From: Bryobacteraceae bacterium
GTDB lineage: Bacteria; Acidobacteriota; Terriglobia; Bryobacterales; Bryobacteraceae
Assembly: GCA_030039005.1 (NCBI GenBank)
Contig: JASHQT010000468.1
Location: forward strand, 1-12,046
Length of the DNA: 12,046 nt
Direction: 5' to 3'
Part shown: positions 1-6,356 of the stretch, piece by piece
Numbering within the stretch: the stretch's first letter is position 1
Layout of the letters: each line of letters begins with the position of its first letter
Made by a program: the position numbers and the translations under genes
The notes under the pieces: model-generated
The model's database searches: none
What the model was told of the DNA's origin: nothing
Seen by the model: the letters and a program-made list of their open reading frames with translations, nothing else

Positions 1-153
1 CTGTTCTTCCCACTGCTGGCCTTGCCGGGTGCGCAGGCGCGCCGTGCGAAGATTCGCGACATCGGTTACGGTGTTCGAAGCGACTTCGAATTGAACTTCG
101 GCCGGTACCTTCCTTCGTTCGGGCGGGCGGACGAGGATGAACTTCATCACTGA
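1..153. other. Edge fragment, probably coding, strand undecided
   Basis: Both strands are open here. On the plus strand, codons in phase with base 1 run to a TGA at 151-153 and would be the last 50 residues of a protein ending in DELHH. On the minus strand, an ATG at 147-145 opens a frame that runs off the left edge and begins MKFILVRPPERRKVPAEV. The two readings use the same triplets, and GC at the outer two codon positions is equal (about 70% each), so composition does not choose between them. No Shine-Dalgarno precedes the minus-strand ATG and no family is recognised in either reading. The following 150-297 stretch has no gene; it holds a GC hairpin (CGATCG at 211-216 and 223-228) and an AT-rich patch at 241-252. 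Confidence 0.3.
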
Positions 154-297
154 AATCGAGGGGTTCGAGAAGGCCGCAGACTGTTTTCAGAAGAGATTCG
201 CGCCGGGTCCCGATCGCTTCGCCGATCGTCGCCCAGCATGCATTTAATTTAATTCCCGCGTCATTGAAAGAACAATCACTTGGAAAGAGGAACCACT

Positions 298-810
298 TTG
301 AAAAAAATCAGTTTCATGTTGCTTGCCGGTGCAGCACTGGCCGGCCTTGTCACGCTTGGAACCGGACACGCTAAAGAACAGTCCGCCCCGCTCTTCGTAA
401 CTAAAATTCCGCCCGGATACCGCGACTGGAGGTTGGTCTCCGTGTCCCACGAAGAAGGCAACCTTCACAGCATTGGCGCCGTCTTGGGCAACGATCTGAC
501 GATCAAAGCCTACCGCGAGGGGAAGCTTCCGTTCCCGGACGGCGCCATCATTGCCGCTTTGCACTATCGCCACGTACCGTCGGAGGAAAACGACAAGGTC
601 TTTGGCCGAGCTCAATCTTTCGTTGCCGGGCCGCCCACGAACATTCAGTTTATGGTGAAGGACTCCACAAAGTACGCCGCGACGGGTGGCTGGGGCTTCG
701 CTACTTTCATAGACGGCAAACCCGCTCCAGCTGCCTCAATGAAAAGCTGCTTCCCCTGCCACAGTCAGGCCAAAGCTAGCGACCTAGTCTTTACCCATTA
801 CGCACCGTGA
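298..810 (+). CDS. Cytochrome P460 family protein, secreted
   Basis: This 170-residue protein is predicted to be an exported c-type heme protein. It opens with a signal peptide (KK, then a hydrophobic stretch to about residue 25, ending near GHA). The body has the cytochrome P460 pattern: IPPGYRDWR near residue 38, a central KLPFPDGAIIA segment near 76-86, a GGWGFATFIDGK segment near 130, and a C-terminal CFPCH (CxxCH) heme-attachment motif at 151-155. The P460 family includes hydroxylamine/NO-oxidising enzymes and the related cytochrome c'-beta proteins, but the substrate here cannot be read from the sequence. I chose TTG at 298 because GGAAAGAGG at 282-290 is a strong ribosome binding site 7 bases upstream. 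A second in-phase TTG at 280 would place that site inside the gene. The gene stands alone, convergent with the next one. Confidence 0.85.
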   Translation: MKKISFMLLAGAALAGLVTLGTGHAKEQSAPLFVTKIPPGYRDWRLVSVSHEEGNLHSIGAVLGNDLTIKAYREGKLPFPDGAIIAALHYRHVPSEENDKVFGRAQSFVAGPPTNIQFMVKDSTKYAATGGWGFATFIDGKPAPAASMKSCFPCHSQAKASDLVFTHYAP

Positions 811-883
811 TACGGAGACCGAATCGAGCGTTGACTCAAGATCCCGAACAGCGTCGATGTCACGAATTGGGCCAACGCCGAGC

Positions 884-901
884 GGGCATCGCTGGATGCC
901 C
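884..901. terminator. Hairpin between convergent genes, possible terminator
   Basis: GGGCATC (884-890) and GATGCCC (895-901) form a perfect 7-bp stem with a GCTG tetraloop. It sits in the 105-bp gap between the P460 gene and the convergent minus-strand gene. There is no T-tract on either side, so it is not a standard intrinsic terminator. Its position and perfect pairing are the only support. Nothing else is evident in 811-915. Confidence 0.3.
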
Positions 902-915
902 CCGTGGCACGTGGA

Positions 916-1752
916 CTATGGTTGTTTTCCAACCAAATGCTGGACGTCTCTATTGTTTTCCTGGCAAATGTATTCCATCAGGTCGCCCTTTAGCATTACC
1001 GGGTGCGTGGTGAAGCTCCAAGGCTTGGTGTAGGCCTTCGGATCGTCGACGGTGTTTTCGATTTCCAGATGGCCCAGATCAGGACGGCGGAAGCGCTCGA
1101 TGACGTGCAGCGATTCGGTGGTCGGAAGACCGGATTCGTCCAGCCAGGATTCGCCGTTAAACCCGACCGAATCCACCACTAGCGTGTCGCCTTCCCAGTG
1201 GCCGATGGAGTCGCCGAGCCAGGTCGGATTGGGGTCTGCCGGATGCTGGCGCCCGTCCATGAAGATCTGCCGCCAAATGTGCGCTCCGCCTTCATACACG
1301 ATGAGAATCAGCTTCGGCGTCTGCATGATGCGGAACGGATAAGGAGTGGTGGTCATGCGCGGCACGCCGGGCGGCAGGCAATGCCCTTCCGGGTCGTCCT
1401 TGGAAAAATTCGCCTTGCGCTCCAAATAGAGCTTTTCGGCCCACGGCTGAAATGGAATGACCTCGCCGATATTCTTCAGCGAAGCGCGCAAATCCACATT
1501 CTGACGGATCGCGTTGGGCGCCCAGGCGCCGGACAGATCGGGCTTTCCATCCTCAGTTTTGGGCGCGGGGCCCTCGGGAGGCCAGCCCTTGGGCTGGGGC
1601 CGGTCCTTCACCGGACCGGTCAGAGACGGGCTAAAGTCGGCGGGAGCCGGCGACGTCGCTTGGCCAAAGGCCGTCACCGCCAGGAACGTCAGAGACGCTG
1701 TCGCCAAAAGACTATATCGCAACATGTGATTTGGATTATCTGCAATTTTCAC
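916..1752 (-). CDS. Secreted conserved protein, 'DGKPDLSGxW' family, function unknown
   Basis: A 278-residue exported protein of a family abundant in Acidobacteriota and other soil bacteria, with no function known to me. A signal peptide lies at about residues 10-31 (MLRYSLLATASLTFLAV, ending GQA) and is followed by a proline-rich linker. Family landmarks are DGKPDLSGAW near 68-77, CLPPGVPR near 124-131, FMDGRQHPADP near 164-174, a GHWEGDTLVVDSVGFNG core near 184-200, ERFRRPDLGHLEIE near 219-232, DDPKAYTKPW near 236-245 and YICQENNRD near 261-269. The first start is a GTG at 1752 with AGGA 4 bases upstream; an ATG at 1725 would start directly at the signal peptide but has no ribosome binding site. 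The gene is divergent from the sigma-factor operon and convergent with the P460 gene. Confidence 0.8.
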   Translation of the reverse strand: MKIADNPNHMLRYSLLATASLTFLAVTAFGQATSPAPADFSPSLTGPVKDRPQPKGWPPEGPAPKTEDGKPDLSGAWAPNAIRQNVDLRASLKNIGEVIPFQPWAEKLYLERKANFSKDDPEGHCLPPGVPRMTTTPYPFRIMQTPKLILIVYEGGAHIWRQIFMDGRQHPADPNPTWLGDSIGHWEGDTLVVDSVGFNGESWLDESGLPTTESLHVIERFRRPDLGHLEIENTVDDPKAYTKPWSFTTHPVMLKGDLMEYICQENNRDVQHLVGKQP

Positions 1753-1830
1753 GTGGTCCTACTATTCCGAACACGATGATATCACTCCGCGCCCCAGGGC
1801 ACGATGGCGCGAAGCGAGCAGCGGAGAACA

Positions 1831-1872
1831 CGAGTTGCGGTTCACCTAACCCGAGTTGCGGTTCACCTAACC
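1831..1872. repeat. Perfect 21-bp tandem repeat with internal inverted repeat
   Basis: Bases 1831-1851 and 1852-1872 are identical 21-mers. Each contains the hyphenated palindrome GGTTcacctAACC; in the second copy the arms extend to CGGTT/AACCG (1859-1863 and 1869-1873). The 21-bp period is two helical turns, which would put both copies on the same face of the DNA. The repeat ends 29 bases before the sigma-factor ATG, where a promoter or operator for the operon would be. A protein-binding role is inferred. The rest of 1753-1901 shows no gene and no convincing promoter for either neighbour. Confidence 0.6.
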
Positions 1873-1901
1873 GTTGTCAGCCGCCTTAGTCTAAAGGACG
1901 G

Positions 1902-2477
1902 ATGGAAGCGGAAGCCAGCGGCGCTGTCGAACGCGCGCGCCTGGGTGACAGCGACGCGTTCCGGCTGCTGGTGGAGCGGCACGGCCGCGCCATCTTCCGG
2001 CTGGCTTACCGAATTACAGGAAACGAAGAAGATGCCGAGGATGTCGTGCAAGAAACCTTTCTGAAAGCCTACCGCGAAATCGACCGCTACGAATCACGCT
2101 GCAGCTTTTCGACCTGGCTCTATCGCATCGCTTCCAACTGCTCGCTGGACCTGATTCGCAAGCGAAAAATTCGCGAAAGGAAACGGGAGCGCGGTTCGGA
2201 TCCCGGCGGGGACATCCTCCTGTCTGTTCCGGCCACCAACCCTGGACCGGAGCGCGCGCTATTCAGCAGCCAGATTTCCGAGAGCGTCCACGCGGCGCTC
2301 GAAGAACTCAGCTCGCAGGAGAGAGCCGCGTTCGTCCTGCGCCATTTTGAGGGCCAGTCCATCGAAGAGATCGGACAAGCGCTCGGGACCGGAGCCAGCG
2401 CCACCAAACACACTATTTTTCGAGCTGTCCAAAAACTGCGCCGCCGCCTGGAACCGCTAGTGATTTCACCCAAATGA
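1902..2477 (+). CDS. ECF-type RNA polymerase sigma factor
   Basis: A 191-residue extracytoplasmic-function sigma-70 factor. Region 2 spans about residues 18-90 and includes EEDAEDVVQETFLKAYR (core-polymerase binding and -10 recognition), followed by FSTWLYRIASN and a basic DLIRKRK segment. Region 4 spans about 128-182, with LSSQERAAFVLRHFEG and a helix-turn-helix (SIEEIGQALGTGASATKHTIFRAV) that would contact the -35 element. There is no C-terminal extension. ATG 1902 is the first start after an in-frame stop; AAAGGA lies only 3 bases upstream, a tight spacing. The stop codon overlaps the ATG of the next gene, its presumed anti-sigma factor. ECF factors often drive their own operon, so the 21-bp repeats just upstream are candidate control sites, although a classic GAAC-type -35 is not visible there. 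Confidence 0.95.
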   Translation: MEAEASGAVERARLGDSDAFRLLVERHGRAIFRLAYRITGNEEDAEDVVQETFLKAYREIDRYESRCSFSTWLYRIASNCSLDLIRKRKIRERKRERGSDPGGDILLSVPATNPGPERALFSSQISESVHAALEELSSQERAAFVLRHFEGQSIEEIGQALGTGASATKHTIFRAVQKLRRRLEPLVISPK

Positions 2478-3229
2478 ATCACGCAAACGAAGATCAATTG
2501 GTGCTTTTCTACTACGGCGAGTCGGCCGATGCCGGCGCGATCGAGGAGCATCTCGCCGTCTGCGAGTCCTGCCGTTCCGAACTTCGGGCGTTGCAGGTGG
2601 TCTTGAATACTGTGGATTGCGCTTCCATTCCTGAGCGCCAGGCCGACTATGGTCAAGCTCTTTGGAAACGAATCCAGCCTCAACTGCCGGCGCGCGGGCG
2701 AAGAGCGGTCCAGCGCTGGTGGATTTGGGTCCCCGTCATGGGAGGACTTTTGTTCCTGGCGTTCATCGCGGGGAGCCTGTGGCAGCGACATAGCGCGCTA
2801 TCGGACGCAAGAAATCAAAACGCGAATCAGATCCGCGAGCGCATCCTGCTGGTTGCTGTGGGCGAGCATCTGGAGCGATCGCAAATGGTGCTGGCCGAAA
2901 TCGAAAATGCACCGGACGGCAAGGGCAAGCTCGACATTTCCGGCGAACAGCAAATAGCCGAGGATCTGCTGGACGACAACCGGCTGTACCGTCTCACGGC
3001 GCGAACCACCGGCGACCAGTCGATGGCCAGCGTGCTCGACGATCTGGAGCGCGTGCTACTCGAAATCGCGCACAGCCCCTCGGAAGTCTCGGCCGAACAG
3101 CTCAAACAACTTCAGGAACAAATTCAAAATCAAGGCGTGCTGTTAAAAGTACGTGTGCTTGGCTCAAAAGCGCGGGATGCCCAAACGCAGCCTGGCACGC
3201 CTACGGAAAAGAATTCAAAGAAATTGTAG
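2474..3229 (+). CDS. Membrane anti-sigma factor with HxxxCxxC motif
   Basis: A 251-residue single-pass membrane protein, predicted to hold the preceding ECF sigma factor inactive at the membrane. The N-terminal cytoplasmic part has the zinc-binding anti-sigma signature EEHLAVCESC (H26, C30, C33). One transmembrane helix follows at about 82-104 (WWIWVPVMGGLLFLAFIAG). The remaining 147 residues should be periplasmic. They are charged and largely helical, with a glutamine-rich stretch (EQLKQLQEQIQNQG) near 198-211 that could form a coiled coil and a lysine-rich tail. No catalytic or sensor domain is recognised outside the membrane. Its ATG sits in an ATGA overlap with the sigma-factor stop and has no clear ribosome binding site, so translation is probably coupled. 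Confidence 0.9.
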   Translation: MNHANEDQLVLFYYGESADAGAIEEHLAVCESCRSELRALQVVLNTVDCASIPERQADYGQALWKRIQPQLPARGRRAVQRWWIWVPVMGGLLFLAFIAGSLWQRHSALSDARNQNANQIRERILLVAVGEHLERSQMVLAEIENAPDGKGKLDISGEQQIAEDLLDDNRLYRLTARTTGDQSMASVLDDLERVLLEIAHSPSEVSAEQLKQLQEQIQNQGVLLKVRVLGSKARDAQTQPGTPTEKNSKKL

Positions 3230-3236
3230 GAACATG

Positions 3237-4544
3237 ATGCGGATATTATTTACGTTTTTTGCCCCACTATTTGCCGCGGCGCTCGTAGGCGCGCAGCAGT
3301 TTCCCGAGGCGCCCAGCGTCCCCGAGTTCCCGTCGTTTCCAGTCGCTCCGCTGGCCTTCCAGGACTCCGGCCGCGCCCCTGACGCGCAGACGCGCCGGGA
3401 ACAGGAGCAGGTTCGCCGCCTGGAAGAGCAGTCGGCGTCAAGCTATGCACGCGGAAGGAGCGATCTGGATCGTAAACAATATGACAACGCGATCGATGCG
3501 TTCAGCCGCGTTATCGACAACAAAGGAACCCAGGCCGATGGCGCCTATTACTGGCGTGCCTATGCACAAAACAAACTCGGCCACCGCCAGGAGGCGCTCA
3601 CCAGCCTGGATGAATTGCAAAAGGCTTATCCCAAGAGCCGATGGCTGGATGACGCGAAGGCGCTGCGCGTGGAGATTCGTTCCGAAAACGGGCAGCCCGT
3701 GGCGCCCGAGTCGTCGAGCGACGAGGATTTGAAGCTGCTGGCTCTGAACAGCCTGATGAACACCGATCCCGAGCGCAGCTTTCCCCTGCTCGAAAAGCTG
3801 CTCCAAGGCAGCAGCTCGCCCCGCATTAAGGAGCGCGCCCTTTTTATCCTGGCGCAGAGCCATTCGCCGGCGGCGCAATCGCTTCTGGCCGGGGTCGCCA
3901 AAGGACAGTCCAATCCCGATCTGCAGTCGAAGGCCATCGAATATTTGGGAATTTATGGCGGCCGCGACAACCTGCAGCTCTTGCTCAATATTTACAAAAG
4001 CTCCAGCGACGAGCAAGTCAAGCGCACGATCCTCAACAGCTTCATGATCGCTGGAAGCCGCGAAAATCTGCTGGCCGCGGCCAAGGCGGAAACGAACCCG
4101 GAATTGAAACTGCACGCGATCCGGCTGCTCGGAAACGTGGGCGACTCGGCGGACCTGACGCAGCTATATTCCCCCGGCGCAACTCCGGAAGTGAAGCGGG
4201 CCGTGCTCCAGGGACTGATGATCGCCGGCAACGCCGACAAGATATTGGAGATTGCCAAGAGCGAGAAGGACGATAGCATGCGCCATTTCGCCATCAACCA
4301 GTTGGGCGTGATGGGGCGCGAAAAAACCGGCGCGGCGCTGACTTCCATGTATGCCGAGGAGACCAGTGCAGACAACAAGAAAGCGATCGTGAACGCGTTG
4401 TTCATTCAGGGCAATGCCACGACCCTGGTTTCGATGGCGCGCAAGGAAACCAACCTGGACTTAAAGAAGGAGATCATCAGCAAGCTCGCGTTGATGCACT
4501 CCAAAGAAGCCACGGATTATCTGATGGAGATCTTGACGAAATGA
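3237..4544 (+). CDS. Exported TPR/HEAT-repeat protein (first of two)
   Basis: A 435-residue exported alpha-solenoid protein. A signal peptide (about 1-19, ending near GAQQ) is followed by a proline-rich linker and a charged segment. A TPR-like pair of helices lies at about 70-137 (YARGRSDLDRKQYDNAIDAF, then YYWRAYAQNKLGHRQEALTS). The rest, about 170-435, is HEAT-type repeats. They alternate in pairs: 'AIxxLG' helices at about 233, 294, 352 and 413 are interleaved with 'xIAG/FIQG' helices at about 270, 328 and 389, giving a roughly 60-residue double repeat. No catalytic residues stand out, so a binding or scaffold role is likely. I chose ATG 3237 because TAGGA (3227-3231), overlapping the anti-sigma stop, lies 5 bases upstream; ATG 3234 is possible. 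The gene lies in the sigma operon and overlaps the next start by ATGA. Confidence 0.85.
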   Translation: MRILFTFFAPLFAAALVGAQQFPEAPSVPEFPSFPVAPLAFQDSGRAPDAQTRREQEQVRRLEEQSASSYARGRSDLDRKQYDNAIDAFSRVIDNKGTQADGAYYWRAYAQNKLGHRQEALTSLDELQKAYPKSRWLDDAKALRVEIRSENGQPVAPESSSDEDLKLLALNSLMNTDPERSFPLLEKLLQGSSSPRIKERALFILAQSHSPAAQSLLAGVAKGQSNPDLQSKAIEYLGIYGGRDNLQLLLNIYKSSSDEQVKRTILNSFMIAGSRENLLAAAKAETNPELKLHAIRLLGNVGDSADLTQLYSPGATPEVKRAVLQGLMIAGNADKILEIAKSEKDDSMRHFAINQLGVMGREKTGAALTSMYAEETSADNKKAIVNALFIQGNATTLVSMARKETNLDLKKEIISKLALMHSKEATDYLMEILTK

Positions 4545-5548
4545 AGCTGGCGTTGCTGTTCGTAAGTGCGGTTCCGTTGCTGGCGCAACAGCCACGCATT
4601 TCGAATGCTCGCCTGGAGACGCGCCCGGTTGCGGGTGGTCTCGACGCGACGCTTGCCGCGATCCTCCGGGCGCAAGCATCGCCCGAATGGGTGGGCTACG
4701 CGGAACCCATCGTTCCCCGTCGTGGGCAGAGCGGGTGTTGGCTGGAGGATCGCCGGGGCAATCACGACGTCGCCGTCACGGGAACTCAGACCGTCAAGCT
4801 GGAAGGCCCCACCGATCTCGTCGTTCTGCTTCGGGTAGAGAACCATCAGATCGACAAGATTGAGATGTTTACACCGGAATGCGACCTCGACGCCGGCGGC
4901 TTGCCGTTTGTTTGGCTCGCGGGCGTTGGCGCGAGCGAAAGCATTCGGTTCCTCGAATCGATCGCGAAATCCGATAACGGACGAGTCGCGGATGCTGCGG
5001 TCGCGGCCATTGCGTTGCACGCCGATGGGGCGGCGGATACGGCTCTGGAAGAATTCGCCGCGGCCAATCAACCTGAGAAGCTCCGTCGGCAGGCGATTTT
5101 TTGGCTGGGCAGCGCTCGCGGCCAAAAAGGATTTGAAGTCGTCAGCCGGATTGCCCGCGAGGACTCGAGCGAACAAATTCGCGAACACGCCGTCTTTGCA
5201 CTCTCGCTGAGTATGGAGCCGCAGGCGCCGCGTACGCTGGCCTCCATCGCGCATGGCGATTCCAACTCACGGGTCCGCGGCCAGGCCCTCTTCTGGCTGG
5301 CGCAAGAGGCAGGGCAAAAGCTCGCCGAATCCGCAATTAGTGACGCGATCGCGAACGATCCCGAGACGGAGGTGAAGAAAAAGGCGGTCTTCGCGCTTAC
5401 GCAAATGCCAAATGGCGAAGGCGTTCCGCTGCTCATTCAAATCGCCCGCACGAACCGCAACCCCGAGGTAAGGAAACAGGCGATGTTCTGGCTGGGACAA
5501 AGCCAGGACCCCCGCGCGTTGGGATTCATCGAGGACGTTCTGAAATGA
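4541..5548 (+). CDS. Exported HEAT-repeat protein (second of two)
   Basis: A 335-residue exported protein, last gene of the sigma-factor operon. A short signal peptide (about 1-16, ending LLAQ) leads to a roughly 110-residue N-terminal region with two lone cysteines (C66 and C114) and no recognised domain. Repeats begin near 120, and the clearest five have a strict 32-33-residue period: LRRQAIFWLG (181), IREHAVFALS (213), VRGQALFWLA (245), VKKKAVFALT (278) and VRKQAMFWLG (310). The pattern (basic)-x-A-x-F-(W/A)-L is typical of acidobacterial HEAT proteins found beside ECF sigma factors. Start and upstream stop share ATGA, with GGAG 11 bases upstream. Its stop abuts the stop of the convergent DUF6152 gene. 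Function is unknown; sensing or scaffolding outside the cytoplasm is inferred. Confidence 0.85.
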   Translation: MKLALLFVSAVPLLAQQPRISNARLETRPVAGGLDATLAAILRAQASPEWVGYAEPIVPRRGQSGCWLEDRRGNHDVAVTGTQTVKLEGPTDLVVLLRVENHQIDKIEMFTPECDLDAGGLPFVWLAGVGASESIRFLESIAKSDNGRVADAAVAAIALHADGAADTALEEFAAANQPEKLRRQAIFWLGSARGQKGFEVVSRIAREDSSEQIREHAVFALSLSMEPQAPRTLASIAHGDSNSRVRGQALFWLAQEAGQKLAESAISDAIANDPETEVKKKAVFALTQMPNGEGVPLLIQIARTNRNPEVRKQAMFWLGQSQDPRALGFIEDVLK

Positions 5549-5971
5549 CTAATGGCTTGGCTTCGCGGGCGCGCGCGGAGTGCTTTGGAAGCCGCCGAAT
5601 AGCTCCCGGCCATCGGGCATCGTGACGTTACGGGCGTTGGCCACATTCCTGCCGTCCTTGGCTCCGTAGCCGTCTATGGTGATCGGATCGCCCTCCTTTA
5701 GCTCCCCTTTTCTCCATCCCCGATGAACCAGACCGTTGGGGCTGCCCATTTCGAAACTCCAGTCCGCGACCTTGCCGCTTTCATCTTTGCCGTTCACATA
5801 CAGCCACGCGTGCGGATTGGTCCACGTGAAACCGGTCACTGTGCCGGAGACCGTGACGACACGGTTTACGTCATATTCGGAGGCGAATGCATGATGCGCC
5901 GGGATCGATGCCGTCATCAACATCAGGACGGCTGCCACAGCGCACAAGGTCTTGCCCATCTTCTTTGTCAT
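5549..5971 (-). CDS. DUF6152 family exported protein
   Basis: A 140-residue exported protein matching the DUF6152 family, which is common in Acidobacteriota and Proteobacteria and has no known activity. A signal peptide at about 1-25 ends before the family's typical HHAFASEYD motif (H26, H27). Then come VSGTVTGFTWTNPHAWLYV near 41-59 (the conserved G-x-V and W-x-NPHA core), a WSFEMGSPNGLVHRGW segment near 71-86, and EGDPITIDGYGAKDG near 93-107, consistent with a small beta-rich fold. I chose ATG 5971 because AGAAGG lies 6 bases upstream and the signal peptide begins there; an ATG ten codons further upstream lies within the apparent promoter. It is divergent from padR with 38 bp between the starts, so it may be a PadR target. 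Confidence 0.85.
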   Translation of the reverse strand: MTKKMGKTLCAVAAVLMLMTASIPAHHAFASEYDVNRVVTVSGTVTGFTWTNPHAWLYVNGKDESGKVADWSFEMGSPNGLVHRGWRKGELKEGDPITIDGYGAKDGRNVANARNVTMPDGRELFGGFQSTPRAPAKPSH

Positions 5972-5994
5972 GGTAGCCCTTCTACCTGTAGAAT
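5965..5994 (+). promoter_or_regulatory. Predicted promoter for the padR-ADOP operon
   Basis: TTGTCA (5965-5970, five of six matches to TTGACA) and TAGAAT (5989-5994, five of six matches to TATAAT) are separated by 18 bp. Transcription would begin near 6001, about 9 bases before the padR ATG. That gives a very short leader without a Shine-Dalgarno, and none is visible. The -35 overlaps the start codon of the divergent gene. Confidence 0.45.
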
Positions 5995-6000
5995 GATACA
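5980..6000. promoter_or_regulatory. Overlapping palindromes, candidate PadR operator
   Basis: TTCTACCTGTAGAA (5980-5993) is a 6-2-6 perfect inverted repeat. It overlaps TGTA-N6-TACA (5987-6000). Both lie in the 38-bp gap between the divergent DUF6152 and padR starts and cover the -10 elements proposed for both directions. PadR proteins are known to bind short AT-rich dyads and commonly repress their own genes, so one of these dyads is the natural operator. This is inference from position and symmetry. Confidence 0.5.
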
Positions 6001-6021
6001 CTGTGCCTGATGCCGAATCAA
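5993..6021 (-). promoter_or_regulatory. Predicted promoter for the DUF6152 gene
   Basis: Read on the minus strand, TTGATT (6021-6016) and TATCAT (5998-5993, five of six matches to TATAAT) are separated by 17 bp. The start would fall near 5986, leaving about 15 bases of leader that still includes the AGAAGG ribosome binding site. The -35 lies within the first codons of padR, and the -10 overlaps the plus-strand -10, so the two promoters would compete and share the palindromic site. Confidence 0.4.
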
Positions 6022-6348
6022 TCCAAAGAGATCGACATCCTGCAAGGTACCCTGAACATGATGATCTTGCAGGCTCTCCAGCAAGGCCCTGCCAACGGAT
6101 ACGAAATCGCTAAATATATCGAGCGCAGCTCTGACGAGCTTCTGCAAGTGGAACACGGGTCACTCTATCCGGCACTGCGCCGGCTGGAAGCCAAGGGCCT
6201 CATCCAGGCCGAGTGGCGAGTTTCGCAAACCAACCGGCAGGCGCGCTATTACACACTCACCAGGGCCGGGCGAAGACAGGCTGTGATCGAGCACTCGCGC
6301 TGGAAGACCCTCGTGCAAGCAGTGACCCGCGTGATGAGGCCCGCCTAG
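6010..6348 (+). CDS. PadR family transcriptional regulator
   Basis: A 112-residue PadR-type winged-helix DNA-binding protein, of the short subfamily usual upstream of acidobacterial ADOP permeases. The N-terminal helix (EIDILQGTLNMMILQAL, about 7-23) leads into the winged helix: GPANGYEIAKYIE (26-38), the recognition-helix segment HGSLYPALRRLEAKGLI (about 48-64), and the wing ending in RQARYYTLTRAGRR (about 76-89). One C-terminal helix remains for dimerisation. PadR proteins usually repress a neighbouring transporter until a small ligand binds. The ADOP permease starts 8 bases downstream, so the two are one operon. ATG 6010 has no ribosome binding site, and the predicted transcript starts only about 9 bases before it, so translation may be nearly leaderless. 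Confidence 0.93.
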   Translation: MPNQSKEIDILQGTLNMMILQALQQGPANGYEIAKYIERSSDELLQVEHGSLYPALRRLEAKGLIQAEWRVSQTNRQARYYTLTRAGRRQAVIEHSRWKTLVQAVTRVMRPA

Positions 6349-6356
6349 GAAATGCC

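Noticed and set aside
211..228. CGATCG-cttcgc-CGATCG hairpin as a terminator
   Set aside because: The stem is perfect but has no T-tract, and each arm is itself palindromic, so other pairings compete. It is not enough to call a terminator.
1198..1779. Plus-strand open frame of 193 codons over the DGKPDLSG-family gene
   Set aside because: The minus-strand product has a signal peptide and many family motifs. The plus frame is arginine-rich and unlike any known protein.
3438..5254. Antisense open frames across the two HEAT-repeat genes (3438-4115 and 4517-5254)
   Set aside because: The plus strand gives regular HEAT repeats with signal peptides and coupled starts. The antisense frames are low-complexity shadows without ribosome binding sites of note.
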